Positions 7,342 to 14,700 of a DNA stretch of 47,344 nt are shown here, piece by piece (position 1 is the stretch's first letter; the number at the start of each line of letters is the position of its first letter). The stretch covers positions 1 to 47,344 of the forward strand of contig CALXAV010000014.1 in NCBI GenBank assembly GCA_944386385.1, given 5' to 3'. The position numbers were made by a program, and so were the translations under genes. The notes beneath the pieces were generated by a model. The model was given only the letters and a program-made list of their open reading frames with translations, did not search any database and was not told the origin of the DNA. Source of the stretch: an uncultured Clostridia bacterium (GTDB lineage: Bacteria > Bacillota > Clostridia > TANB77 > CAG-508).

Positions 7342-7427
7342 ATTTGCCTCCTTGCATTTTACTAATTTATCGTAACTAGTTTATAACAAAATGCTTAAAA
7401 AGTCTACTATAAAATCGTTATTTCCTA

Positions 7428-7455
7428 TTGACTAAAAAATTATAAATAGTATAAT
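7428..7455 (+). promoter_or_regulatory. Promoter of the small protein-tmk operon
   Basis: TTGACT at 7428-7433 and TATAAT at 7450-7455 are separated by 16 bases. The first coding start is 25 bases downstream. Confidence 0.75.
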
Positions 7456-7479
7456 AATTTTTGAAGAGGAGGAGAAATA

Positions 7480-7602
7480 ATGTTTAATTTAGTAAGAGAT
7501 GATTTTGATGAAAATTCAGATGATATATTAAATTCTATTAATAAAATGTTAGAGAAAAATAGAAAAGATAAAGAAGAAAATAAAGAAGATAAGGGAGAAT
7601 AA
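7480..7602 (+). CDS. 40-residue highly charged small protein upstream of tmk
   Basis: This ORF starts at ATG 7480 behind AGGAGGAG and ends two bases before the thymidylate kinase start. The product begins MFNLVRDDFDENSDDILNSI and ends in a Lys/Glu-rich tail (KNRKDKEENKEDKGE). It is mostly helical and charged, with no hydrophobic segment. I do not recognise a family. The strong ribosome binding site, the first place in the operon and the near-overlap with tmk support real translation. It may couple translation to tmk or act as a small binding protein. Confidence 0.65.
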   Translation: MFNLVRDDFDENSDDILNSINKMLEKNRKDKEENKEDKGE

Positions 7603-7604
7603 AG

Positions 7605-8276
7605 ATGGGAAAATTATTTGTAATAGATGGAACAGATGGTAGTGGTAAACAAACACAGTTTAATAAATTACAAGAAAGATTAACAAAAGATGGAGTAGAT
7701 TTTAAAGTAGTTAGTTTTCCAAACTATGATAGTCCAAGTTCTGGATTAGTAAAAATGTATTTGTCTGGAGAATTTGGAGAAAACGCAAAAGATGTAAGCC
7801 CTTATATTGCATCTACATTCTATGCAGCAGATAGATATGCGACATTTAAAACAGGATATAAAGAATATTATGATAATGGTGGAATAATACTAGCAGATAG
7901 ATATACAACAGCTAACATGGTTCATCAAGCAGGTAAAATAGACGACCCAGAAGAAAGAGAAAAATTTTTGAATTGGTTATGGGATTTTGAGTTTAATTTA
8001 TATGGGCTACCAGTTCCAGCAGAAGTATTTTTCTTAAATATGCCAGTTGAGAAATCTTTAGAGTTAATGAAAAACAGAGAAAATAAATTCACACATGGAG
8101 AGAAAAAAGATATTCATGAAAGAGATAAAAATCATTTAATAGATGCTTACCATGCTGCATGTTATGTAGCTAAAAAATATAATTGGTATGAAGTTAAGTG
8201 CGTTAAAGATGATAAAATTAGAACAATAGAAGATATACATGAAGAAATATATAATGAAATAGAAAAACATATATGA
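7605..8276 (+). CDS. tmk: Thymidylate (dNMP) kinase
   Basis: A 223-residue protein with the P-loop GTDGSGKQTQ at residues 9-18, the substrate-binding DRY at 98-100 (ILADRYTTANMVHQ) and a lid-like region before EKKDIHERD. It belongs to the thymidylate kinase family, making dTDP from dTMP with ATP in the cytoplasm. The length is usual or slightly long for the family. Its pairing with a divergent dGTPase fits dNTP-pool metabolism. It is translated almost directly after the 40-residue small protein. A related deoxynucleoside kinase specificity cannot be excluded, as the sequence departs from textbook Tmk in the lid. Confidence 0.88.
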   Translation: MGKLFVIDGTDGSGKQTQFNKLQERLTKDGVDFKVVSFPNYDSPSSGLVKMYLSGEFGENAKDVSPYIASTFYAADRYATFKTGYKEYYDNGGIILADRYTTANMVHQAGKIDDPEEREKFLNWLWDFEFNLYGLPVPAEVFFLNMPVEKSLELMKNRENKFTHGEKKDIHERDKNHLIDAYHAACYVAKKYNWYEVKCVKDDKIRTIEDIHEEIYNEIEKHI

Positions 8277-8277
8277 A

Positions 8278-8357
8278 ACAAATGGGGACAGGTCTTTTTT
8301 GTATCACATTTACAATATTAAAAAATGACACAAATAAGGGGTGTCCCTTTCTGTGTC
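8278..8357 (-). repeat. GGGAC-family intergenic repeat, type 1 (copy A)
   Basis: Read on the minus strand, this has AAGGGACACC at one end and a stretch ending GACCTGTCCCCATTTGTTTC at the other. It matches the copy at 36624-36700 over most of its length, including TGTCCCCATTTGT and ACAAAAAAG. It fills the gap between tmk and the convergent XRE gene. Confidence 0.6.
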
Positions 8358-8562
8358 AAGCATCTTTTTCTATATCAATTAATTCATCAATAGTACAATC
8401 TAGATATTTACAAAGTTCTTCTAAATATTTAAAAGAAATAGAAGAAGTTTCGCCATGAATAACACGGTTTAAGTTTCTAGAAGTAATATTCATATTTTGA
8501 CATAACCAATATTTAGATTTATTTTTCTTTTTTAATAATTTTTCAATATTAAAGTGTACCAT
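8356..8562 (-). CDS. Small XRE-family regulator
   Basis: A 68-residue Cro/C1-type HTH protein: KYWLCQNMNITSRNLNRVI is the HTH core (about residues 17-36), followed by FKYLEELCKYLDCTIDELI, typical of XRE proteins that bind as dimers. It is divergent from the short-chain dehydrogenase gene. A palindrome CTTGAAA-N8-TTTCAAG in the gap is a likely operator. The start ATG follows a ribosome binding site reading AAGGAG. Autoregulation and control of the neighbouring SDR gene are inferred from layout. Confidence 0.82.
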   Translation of the reverse strand: MVHFNIEKLLKKKNKSKYWLCQNMNITSRNLNRVIHGETSSISFKYLEELCKYLDCTIDELIDIEKDA

Positions 8563-8616
8563 ATCTCATACTCCTTGGTTAATATTATAAAATAAATTAT
8601 TTTAAGTTTTAAGATA

Positions 8617-8638
8617 CTTGAAAATACCATATTTCAAG
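8617..8638. promoter_or_regulatory. Candidate operator palindrome for the XRE regulator
   Basis: CTTGAAA and TTTCAAG flank eight bases. The same CTTGAAA half-site recurs at 8665-8671, where it overlaps the SDR -35 box. Its place between divergent genes fits autoregulation. Confidence 0.45.
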
Positions 8639-8665
8639 GGTTTAACTTAATTGGTCAATAAAAAC

Positions 8666-8694
8666 TTGAAAAACTTAAATAAAAATTGTAAAAT
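8666..8694 (+). promoter_or_regulatory. Promoter of the SDR gene
   Basis: TTGAAA at 8666-8671 and TAAAAT at 8689-8694 are 17 bases apart, upstream of the AGGTGGTG ribosome binding site. Confidence 0.6.
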
Positions 8695-8723
8695 TAGTTA
8701 TTATAAATTTAGGTGGTGTAAAT

Positions 8724-9488
8724 ATGAAAGTGTTGTTAACAGGAGCATCTTCTGGAATAGGAAAGGATATGGCTAAAATACTAAACAAAAAAGGACATGA
8801 TTTAGTATTAGTTGCAAGAGATGAAGAAAAACTAAATAATGTAAAAAAAGAATTAGAGAAAGAAAATAATCAAAATAAGATAGAAATAATACCAATGGAT
8901 TTATCTGTTGAAGAAAATTGTAAAGAATTGTGTAAAAGAGTAAAAAATGTGGATATCTTAATTAATAATGCAGGATTTGGAGATTGTGGAGCTTTTTCTA
9001 AAACAGATTTAGAAAAAGAAATAAAGATGATAAAAACAAATATAGTAGCATACCATATATTAATGAAAGAATATTTAAAAGAAATGATGGAAAAAGGCAA
9101 TGGGAAAATATTAAATGTAGCATCTATTGCTGGTTTTATGCCAGGACCTTTAATGGCAACATATTATGCTACTAAAGCTTATGTTGTAAGATTATCTGAA
9201 GCTGTAAGAGAAGAACTAAAAAAAGAAAAATCAAATGTAAAAATAAGTGTATTGTGTCCAGGTCCAGTTGCAACAAATTTTAATAATGTTGCAAATGTAA
9301 AATTCAAATTAAGAGAAGCAAATAGTTTTGATGTAGCTGAATATGCAATTAGAAAAATGGAAAAAGGTAAATTTTATATAGTGCCAGGTTTAGATGTTAA
9401 AATAGGAAGATTAGGAGCAAAATTATTTCCAACAAATTTAGTAAGTAAAGTAACATATAGAGTTCAGAAAAGAAAGTTAAATGGCTAA
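8724..9488 (+). CDS. Short-chain dehydrogenase/reductase (SDR)
   Basis: A 254-residue classical SDR with a Rossmann fold. The cofactor motif TGASSGIG is at residues 6-13, NNAG at 81-84, catalytic Ser about 134 and the Tyr-x-x-x-Lys pair at 147/151 (TYYATKAYVV). The PGPVATNF segment after the catalytic site is typical. ARD near residue 31 suggests NADP(H) preference. Substrate is unknown; the sequence is close to the YdfG/YqjQ type of general oxidoreductases. It is a single-gene unit ending in its own terminator, probably controlled by the divergent XRE regulator. Confidence 0.88.
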   Translation: MKVLLTGASSGIGKDMAKILNKKGHDLVLVARDEEKLNNVKKELEKENNQNKIEIIPMDLSVEENCKELCKRVKNVDILINNAGFGDCGAFSKTDLEKEIKMIKTNIVAYHILMKEYLKEMMEKGNGKILNVASIAGFMPGPLMATYYATKAYVVRLSEAVREELKKEKSNVKISVLCPGPVATNFNNVANVKFKLREANSFDVAEYAIRKMEKGKFYIVPGLDVKIGRLGAKLFPTNLVSKVTYRVQKRKLNG

Positions 9489-9504
9489 ATGTATGAATAA
9501 GTGC

Positions 9505-9541
9505 AAGGTTTTATACTTGTTAAAGTATAAGACCTTATTTT
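9505..9541 (+). terminator. Rho-independent terminator after the SDR gene
   Basis: AAGGTTTTATACTT and AAGTATAAGACCTT form a 14-bp stem with one G-U pair and a 4-base loop, followed by ATTTTG. Confidence 0.85.
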
Positions 9542-9610
9542 GTTGTATAGGAAATATAAAAAAATTTGTCTCTAAATATTAAGAAAAAGTAAAAATTTAT
9601 TTAAAAGTAC

Positions 9611-9639
9611 TTGCGAAAATTTGTTTTATATGATATAAA
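9611..9639 (+). promoter_or_regulatory. Promoter of dinD with a degenerate SOS-box-like sequence
   Basis: TTGCGA at 9611-9616 and TATAAA at 9634-9639 are 17 bases apart. CGAAAATTTGTTT at 9614-9626 resembles the Gram-positive LexA site CGAAC-N4-GTTYG with two changes. It covers the -35 region, where a repressor would act. Confidence 0.45.
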
Positions 9640-9722
9640 CATAGTATTGAAATTCTTAAATTAGTAAAACTTAAATATAAAAGGCAATGAAATACAAAAT
9701 TAGAAGGAAGGAGAAAGATGGT

Positions 9723-10568
9723 ATGGAAAAAGAGTTAGTAAATAAAACAGAAAAAGATTTCGAAAGTATTAAGCATATTGATGAAAATGGTGTGGAATTT
9801 TGGTATGCAAGAGAACTAATGACGATGCTAGAATATAAACAGTGGAGACGTTTTGAGCAAGTAATACAAAAAGCGAAAGAAGCTTGTGAAAATAGCAATA
9901 TAAAAGTAGATGACCATTTTGCCAACGTTGGCAAAATCGTGAAAGCAGGAGTAACTAGTAAAAATATTGGGGATATAAAATTAACTAGATATGCTTGTTA
10001 CTTAATTGCTCAAAATGGGGATAGTAGAAAAAGAGCGATAGCAATGGCACAAACTTATTTTGCAGTTCAAACTAGAAAACAGGAAATAACAAGAAAAGAA
10101 TACGAAAGTCTAAGTGAAGATGAAAAAAGACTATATACGAGAAAAAATGTAAGAGATAAAAATAAATATTTGTTTGATACTGCAAAAGCTGCAGGAGTTA
10201 AAAATTATGGAAAATTCAATAATTATGGATATAGGGGACTATATAATGGAGAAACGGCAAAAGATATAGCAAATAGAAAAGGAATATCTCCAAGAGAAGA
10301 TATATTGGACTATATGAGTAGTACAGAGCTTGCAGCTAATTTGTTTAGAATAACACAAACTGATGAAGTTTTAAAAAATAAAAATATAGATAATGAAAAT
10401 GATGCTTGTAGAACGCACCATAATGTAGGACAAGCAGTTAGACAAACAATAAAAAGAATTGGAGGTACAATGCCAGAGGATTTACCAACACCAAGTAGAA
10501 GTACTAAAGAAATAGAAAAAGAAAAAAATGGTAATTTTAAAATTGAAAATAGAGAAAAATTAAATTAA
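9723..10568 (+). CDS. dinD: DNA damage-inducible protein D (DinD-like, BRO-N domain)
   Basis: A 281-residue protein beginning at ATG 9723, the start best placed behind GAAGGAAGGAG. The N-terminal 110 residues form a BRO-N-like domain (GVEFWYARELMTMLEYKQWR), then KLTRYACYLIAQNGDSRKRA and the DinD-typical middle (YNGETAKDIANRKGI). E. coli DinD is an SOS-induced protein that inhibits RecA strand exchange. Clostridial homologues are common, and some are annotated as antirepressors. The acidic C-terminal tail (STKEIEKEKNGN) is unstructured. It is a single gene with a promoter that may carry a weak LexA site. Confidence 0.85.
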   Translation: MEKELVNKTEKDFESIKHIDENGVEFWYARELMTMLEYKQWRRFEQVIQKAKEACENSNIKVDDHFANVGKIVKAGVTSKNIGDIKLTRYACYLIAQNGDSRKRAIAMAQTYFAVQTRKQEITRKEYESLSEDEKRLYTRKNVRDKNKYLFDTAKAAGVKNYGKFNNYGYRGLYNGETAKDIANRKGISPREDILDYMSSTELAANLFRITQTDEVLKNKNIDNENDACRTHHNVGQAVRQTIKRIGGTMPEDLPTPSRSTKEIEKEKNGNFKIENREKLN

Positions 10569-10573
10569 AATTG

Positions 10574-10740
10574 TTGACAAGTAAATACAAATTATGGTAA
10601 ACTGAAAATGTATTAGGAGTGTACTTAAGGGAGAAATCCTGAGCAGTACAGAGTAGAAAAATTCTACTTACACTAGAAAAGTAAGAAAAGCCTTACTTGA
10701 GGAGTCTTAAACAAGATTTTTCAAGTGAGGCTTTTTAGAC
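10574..10740 (+). promoter_or_regulatory. Promoter and structured leader with terminator (attenuator) for the methyltransferase-GNAT operon
   Basis: TTGACA at 10574-10579 is paired with an extended -10 (TGGTAAACT, -10 at 10598-10603). The leader folds as GTACT/AGTAC (10621-10649), GTAGAA/TTCTAC (10653-10667), CTTAC/GTAAG (10667-10685) and then a 13-bp terminator stem (10688-10700 with 10721-10733) with a short T-run. GTAAG can instead pair with CTTAC at 10692-10696 and disrupt the terminator. The first ribosome binding site follows directly. No known riboswitch or T-box consensus is recognised. Confidence 0.55.
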
Positions 10741-10757
10741 TTTTAGGAGGGGATATT

Positions 10758-11543
10758 ATGCAGGAAGTAAAAGAATTATTAGAAAATTATTATTCAGGGT
10801 ATGAAGAAAATGAAAGATTAGTAAAAGATAAAGCACATAAGGTGGAATTCTTAACAACAACTAGATATATTGATAAATATATAAAGCCAGGAGATAAAAT
10901 ATTAGAAGTGGGCGCAGGGACAGGAAGGTATTCTCTTCACTATGCTAGTAATGGATATGAAGTAGAAGCTGTAGAATTAATTAGATCTAACATAGAAGAA
11001 TTTGAAAAGCATATTAATAATAATATGAAAATCAAAGTACATGAAGGAAATGCTTTAGATTTAAGTATGTATAAAGATAATTTATTCGATATAACTTTGG
11101 TATTAGGTCCAATTTATCACTTATTTAGTAAAGAGGAGAAAGAAAGAGCAATAGAGGAAGCGATTAGAGTAACAAAACCACATGGAAAAATCTTTATTGC
11201 TTATATAACAAATGATATTGTTATAATAACTTATGGATTAAAGAAAGGTAATTTATTGAAATTAAAAGATGTTTGTGATGAAAATTATAGAGTTAAAGAA
11301 ATACCAAAAGAGATATTTTCAGTAAATTATATTGAAGAATTTGAAAATATGATGGAAAAATTTCCTGTAAAATTATTAAATGAAGTAGGAGTAGATGGCT
11401 TATCTGAAAGTTTGGAGGAATATATAAATAATTTATCAGATGAAGAATATAAAGTATGGCTTGATTACCATTTTAAAAATTGCGAAAGAAAGGATTTAAT
11501 GGGATATAGTAGTCATGTAGTCTATATATGTGAAAAGAATTAA
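10758..11543 (+). CDS. Class I SAM-dependent methyltransferase
   Basis: A 261-residue protein; ATG 10758 follows AGGAGGGG, while an earlier in-frame ATG at 10725 lies inside the terminator stem and is rejected. The SAM-binding motif ILEVGAGTGRYSLHYA lies near residues 43-60, an acidic residue ends strand 2 (VEAVELI), and motif IV is DITLVLGPIYHL, followed by ITKPHGKIFIAYI-like post-motifs. It belongs to the methyltransf_11/25-type small-molecule or RNA methyltransferases. The substrate is unknown. It is first in a tight operon with a P-loop protein and three acetyltransferases, a mix often seen in drug-modification or detoxification clusters. Confidence 0.83.
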   Translation: MQEVKELLENYYSGYEENERLVKDKAHKVEFLTTTRYIDKYIKPGDKILEVGAGTGRYSLHYASNGYEVEAVELIRSNIEEFEKHINNNMKIKVHEGNALDLSMYKDNLFDITLVLGPIYHLFSKEEKERAIEEAIRVTKPHGKIFIAYITNDIVIITYGLKKGNLLKLKDVCDENYRVKEIPKEIFSVNYIEEFENMMEKFPVKLLNEVGVDGLSESLEEYINNLSDEEYKVWLDYHFKNCERKDLMGYSSHVVYICEKN

Positions 11544-11557
11544 GGGAGTTGGTTATA

Positions 11558-12121
11558 ATGGCAAAATTAGTCTTATTAACAGGACCACAAGCTGTAGGTA
11601 AAATGACAGTAGGTCAAGAGTTAGCCAAAATAACAGGTTTAAAATTGTTCCATAATCATATGACAATAGATTTAGTGTCAAACTTCTTTAGCTATAGTAC
11701 AAAAGAAGGTGAAGACTTAGTAACAGCTATTAGAATGGAGGTTTTTAAGGCAGTTGCCAAAAGTGAGATAGAAGGAATAATTTTTACGTTTGTAATGGCA
11801 TATGAATGTAAGGAAGATGTGGAATTAATAGAGAAGATAAAAGATTTATTTAGAGCAAATGGTGGAGAAGTATATTATATAGAATTACAAGCTCCTTTAG
11901 ATGTAAGATTGGAAAGAAATAAAACTGAAAATAGAAAAAAACATAAAATATCTAAAAGAGATGTATCATTTAGTGAAAAGTTATTACTAAGAGCAGAGAC
12001 AAAATACAGAATGGAATCTATGGAAGGAGAAGTAAAAGAAAAGAATTATTTAAAAATAGATAATACAAATATACCGGCAAAAGAGGTAGCTAAAATAATA
12101 AAAGAAAAATTTGATTTGTAA
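11558..12121 (+). CDS. P-loop AAA-family small kinase-like protein
   Basis: A 187-residue protein from ATG 11558 (GGGAG upstream). The P-loop GPQAVGKMTVG is at residues 8-18, followed by HNHMTIDLVSNFF, and a lid-like basic region (ERNKTENRKKHKISKRDV) lies near residues 110-128. This matches shikimate/gluconate-kinase-like P-loop proteins found beside acetyltransferases in Firmicutes. The phosphoryl acceptor is unknown. It sits 14 bases after the methyltransferase and 13 bases before the first GNAT, so the genes are co-transcribed. Confidence 0.75.
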   Translation: MAKLVLLTGPQAVGKMTVGQELAKITGLKLFHNHMTIDLVSNFFSYSTKEGEDLVTAIRMEVFKAVAKSEIEGIIFTFVMAYECKEDVELIEKIKDLFRANGGEVYYIELQAPLDVRLERNKTENRKKHKISKRDVSFSEKLLLRAETKYRMESMEGEVKEKNYLKIDNTNIPAKEVAKIIKEKFDL

Positions 12122-12134
12122 AGAGGTGTTTTTT

Positions 12135-12635
12135 ATGATTAGATATTATGAAAAAGAAGATATAGAGCAAATAGCAAAAATAATTGATGAAGATTGGAAA
12201 ATAGCTTATAGAGGAATGATAGCTGATGATTATTTGAATAACTTAAATTATAAAGATAGAGAAAAAAGGATAAGGGACAAGTATCAAAAAGAAAAAGCAA
12301 TTGTATATATAGAAGATGGAATTGTAAAAGGATTTTGTAGATTTGGCGAAAATAGAGATGATGAAAAAGAATTAGCAGAGATATATGCTTTATATGTTAA
12401 AAACGATGAAAGAAGAACTGGAATAGGTGCAAAGCTTATAACTAAAGCTAAAGAAATATTAAAAGAAAGAGGATATAAAGAAGCAATTCTTTGGTGTTTA
12501 AAAGAAAATAAAAATGCAAGAAACTTTTATGAAAAAGTGGGAGGTAGATTATATAAAGAAAGGTTGTTTGAAATTGGAAATATATATTATGATGAAGTAA
12601 GTTATAAATATAATTTAAAGGAGGAATTAGAATGA
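12135..12635 (+). CDS. GNAT N-acetyltransferase (first of three)
   Basis: A 166-residue GNAT from ATG 12135, six bases after AGAGGTG. The fold shows in IRYYEKEDIEQIAKIIDEDW, AEIYALYVKNDERRTGIGAK (the acetyl-CoA pyrophosphate loop R-R-T-G-I-G-A) and LWCLKENKNARNFYEKVGG. It resembles general GNATs acting on small molecules or peptides. Its stop overlaps the next gene's start by four bases, indicating translational coupling. It is not closely similar to the following two paralogues. Confidence 0.85.
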   Translation: MIRYYEKEDIEQIAKIIDEDWKIAYRGMIADDYLNNLNYKDREKRIRDKYQKEKAIVYIEDGIVKGFCRFGENRDDEKELAEIYALYVKNDERRTGIGAKLITKAKEILKERGYKEAILWCLKENKNARNFYEKVGGRLYKERLFEIGNIYYDEVSYKYNLKEELE

Positions 12636-13198
12636 AATATTTTAAGAAGTTAGTAGGAGAACATATATATTTATCACCAATAAGTGTAGAAGATGTGGAG
12701 AAGTATACAGAGTGGATGAATGATTTTGAAACAACAGATTATACAGGAAGAAGTAGTCAAATATATACAGTAGAAAATGAAAGAAAATGGCTAGAAGGTA
12801 GTATAGAAGATAAATTAAATCAAATATTTGGAATAGTAGCTTTAAAAGATGATAAGCTTATAGGAAATTGTGGAATTCACAAGATAGATTCAAAAAATAG
12901 GAATGCAACACTTGGAATATTTATAGGAGATAAGGGAGAACGAAGTAAAGGATATGGAACAGAAACAATAAAACTATTATTAGATTATGGATTTAACTAT
13001 TTAAATTTACATGAAATACAATTAGATGTAATGTCTTTTAACAAAAGAGCAATTAGATGTTATGAAAAAGCAGGATTTAAACAATATGGAAGAAGAAGAG
13101 AATCTGAATATGTAAATGGTAAGTATTATGATTTGATAAGTATGGATATTTTAAAATCTGAATTTAAAGAGAATTTCATAAAAAACAAAAATATATAG
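12632..13198 (+). CDS. RimJ/RimL-type GNAT acetyltransferase (tandem copy 1)
   Basis: A 188-residue RimL-like GNAT: N-terminal VGEHIYLSPISVEDVEKYTE, then WMNDFETTDY, the acetyl-CoA loop ERSKGYGTETI and the C-terminal NKRAIRCYEKAGFK followed by GRRRES. It overlaps the preceding gene by four bases. The next gene is a near copy, identical over long blocks, so the pair arose by a recent tandem duplication. Function by family is N-acetylation of an amine, possibly a protein N-terminus or drug. The substrate is unknown. Confidence 0.85.
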   Translation: MKYFKKLVGEHIYLSPISVEDVEKYTEWMNDFETTDYTGRSSQIYTVENERKWLEGSIEDKLNQIFGIVALKDDKLIGNCGIHKIDSKNRNATLGIFIGDKGERSKGYGTETIKLLLDYGFNYLNLHEIQLDVMSFNKRAIRCYEKAGFKQYGRRRESEYVNGKYYDLISMDILKSEFKENFIKNKNI

Positions 13199-13209
13199 GA
13201 GGAGATAAT

Positions 13210-13773
13210 ATGTATTTTAAAAAATTAGTAGGAGAACATATATACTTATCACCAATTAGTGTAGAAGACGTGGAAAAGTATACAGAGTGGATGAATGACT
13301 TTGAAACAACAGATTACATAGGAGAAAGCTGTAAGATTTACACAATAGATAGAGAAAGAAAGTTTTTAGAAAACAGTTCATTAGCAAAAGAAGATAGAAC
13401 ATTTGGAATTATTGATTTAAAGAATAGTAAATTGATAGGAAACTGTGGGCTGAAAAGAATTGATTCAGCAAATAGAACAGCAACACTTGGAATATTTATA
13501 GGAGATAAGGAAGAACGAAGTAAAGGCTATGGAACAGAAACAATAAAATTATTATTAGATTATGGATTTAACTATTTAAACTTACATGAAATAACATTAG
13601 ATGTATATGAATTTAATAAAAGAGCAATTAGGTGTTATGAGAAAGTGGGTTTTAAAGAATATGGAAGAAGAAGGGAATGTGTGTACTTAAATGGCAAATA
13701 TTATGATAAAATAAGTATGGATATTTTAAAACCTGAGTTTAAAGAGAATTATATAAAAAATAAAAACATATAA
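13210..13773 (+). CDS. RimJ/RimL-type GNAT acetyltransferase (tandem copy 2)
   Basis: A 187-residue paralogue of the preceding gene, sharing nearly all of residues 3-37 and 110-170. The differences cluster between residues 38 and 75 (CKIYTIDRERKFLENSSLAK against SQIYTVENERKWLEGSIEDK), the region expected to shape the substrate pocket. The acetyl-CoA loop ERSKGYGTET is intact. AGGAGG lies in front of the ATG. It is the last gene of the operon, closed by a perfect palindromic terminator. The pattern suggests duplication followed by change of specificity. Confidence 0.85.
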   Translation: MYFKKLVGEHIYLSPISVEDVEKYTEWMNDFETTDYIGESCKIYTIDRERKFLENSSLAKEDRTFGIIDLKNSKLIGNCGLKRIDSANRTATLGIFIGDKEERSKGYGTETIKLLLDYGFNYLNLHEITLDVYEFNKRAIRCYEKVGFKEYGRRRECVYLNGKYYDKISMDILKPEFKENYIKNKNI

Positions 13774-13801
13774 GGAAGCAATTGCTTCTTTATATGTTTT
13801 A
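13766..13801. terminator. Bidirectional palindromic terminator
   Basis: AACATATAAGGAAGCAATTG is followed directly by its near-perfect reverse complement, giving a 16-bp stem ending in TTTTAT. It separates the GNAT operon from the convergent sirtuin gene. Confidence 0.85.
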
Positions 13802-13843
13802 TATTATCATTTCTTATTTATATTTTTTGGTGTTTATTATTTA

Positions 13844-14560
13844 TTACAAAATTGAGAAAACTTTTCCTAAAGAATCGTTAATGACTAAGTTTGCAACATT
13901 ATCAAATGAAGTTGTAGATTTATTAATTAGTATCAAATTATTTCCTTTAAAATATCTAATTAGTCCACTTGCAGGATAAACAGTAAGTGAAGTGCCTCCA
14001 ATAATTAAAGTATCACAATCTGAAATCGCCTTTACTGAATTTATGTAAGTTTCTTCGTCAAGAGGTTCTTCATATAAGACAACATCAGGTTTAATGATAC
14101 CTCCACAACTACAGTGTGGAACACCTTCAGAATTAAAGACAAAGTCAGCATCATAGAACTTATGGCATTTTACACAGTAATTACGCATAACACTTCCATG
14201 TAATTCAAAAACAGTTTTAGAGCCAGCTTTTTGATGAAGGTTATCGATATTTTGAGTGACTATGGCTTTTAGTTTATCTTCTTTTTCTAAATCAGCTAAT
14301 TTTATATGTGTAATATTAGGACTGAATTTTAAAGAATTCATTTTATCTCTGTAAAATTTAAAAAATTCTTCAGTATTTTCGTAGAAGAAATGATGACTCA
14401 AAATTTCTTCTGGTGGAAATTTGTATTTTTGATTATATAAGCCGTCTTTACTGCGAAAGTCAGGAATACCACTTTCAGTAGAAACACCTGCACCTCCAAA
14501 AAATACTATGTTATTACTTTTATTTATTATTTCTTTAAATTTTTCTATTTTTTTATCCAT
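13844..14560 (-). CDS. cobB: Sir2-family NAD-dependent protein deacylase
   Basis: A 238-residue sirtuin. The NAD-binding GAGVSTESG is at residues 23-31 and DFRS at 34-37, TQNIDNLHQKAG follows, then the catalytic His in FELHGSV, a zinc-binding Cys quartet (CVKCHKF and HCSCGG), and IIGGTSLTVYPASGLI. It removes acyl groups from lysines, consuming NAD. The ATG at 14560 has AGGTGAT just upstream. An in-frame GTG three codons earlier overlaps that site and is less likely. It is convergent with the GNAT operon, so an acetylation/deacetylation link is possible but only positional. Confidence 0.88.
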   Translation of the reverse strand: MDKKIEKFKEIINKSNNIVFFGGAGVSTESGIPDFRSKDGLYNQKYKFPPEEILSHHFFYENTEEFFKFYRDKMNSLKFSPNITHIKLADLEKEDKLKAIVTQNIDNLHQKAGSKTVFELHGSVMRNYCVKCHKFYDADFVFNSEGVPHCSCGGIIKPDVVLYEEPLDEETYINSVKAISDCDTLIIGGTSLTVYPASGLIRYFKGNNLILINKSTTSFDNVANLVINDSLGKVFSIL

Positions 14561-14656
14561 AAAAATCACCTAAAAGTATTATATACTAATTGAAAAAAAT
14601 ATTAAATAAAAGAATGAATTTTTAGAGTAATTTTAATGTTTTATTTTAAAATCTTA

Positions 14657-14685
14657 TTGACAAAACCAAACAAATATTCTATAAT
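14657..14685 (+). promoter_or_regulatory. Consensus promoter of dinB
   Basis: TTGACA at 14657-14662 and TATAAT at 14680-14685 are 17 bases apart, only 15 bases before the ATG. The leader is very short. I see no LexA-type site here. Confidence 0.8.
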
Positions 14686-14700
14686 AAAATCGGTGATAAT

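Noticed and set aside
8273-8458. 61-codon plus-strand ORF
   Set aside because: It lies across the type 1 repeat and antisense to the XRE gene, with no ribosome binding site.
10600-10740. T-box or known riboswitch
   Set aside because: No T-box sequence or recognised aptamer core (purine, SAM, TPP, lysine, FMN, cyclic-di-GMP) is visible. It is kept only as an unclassified attenuator.
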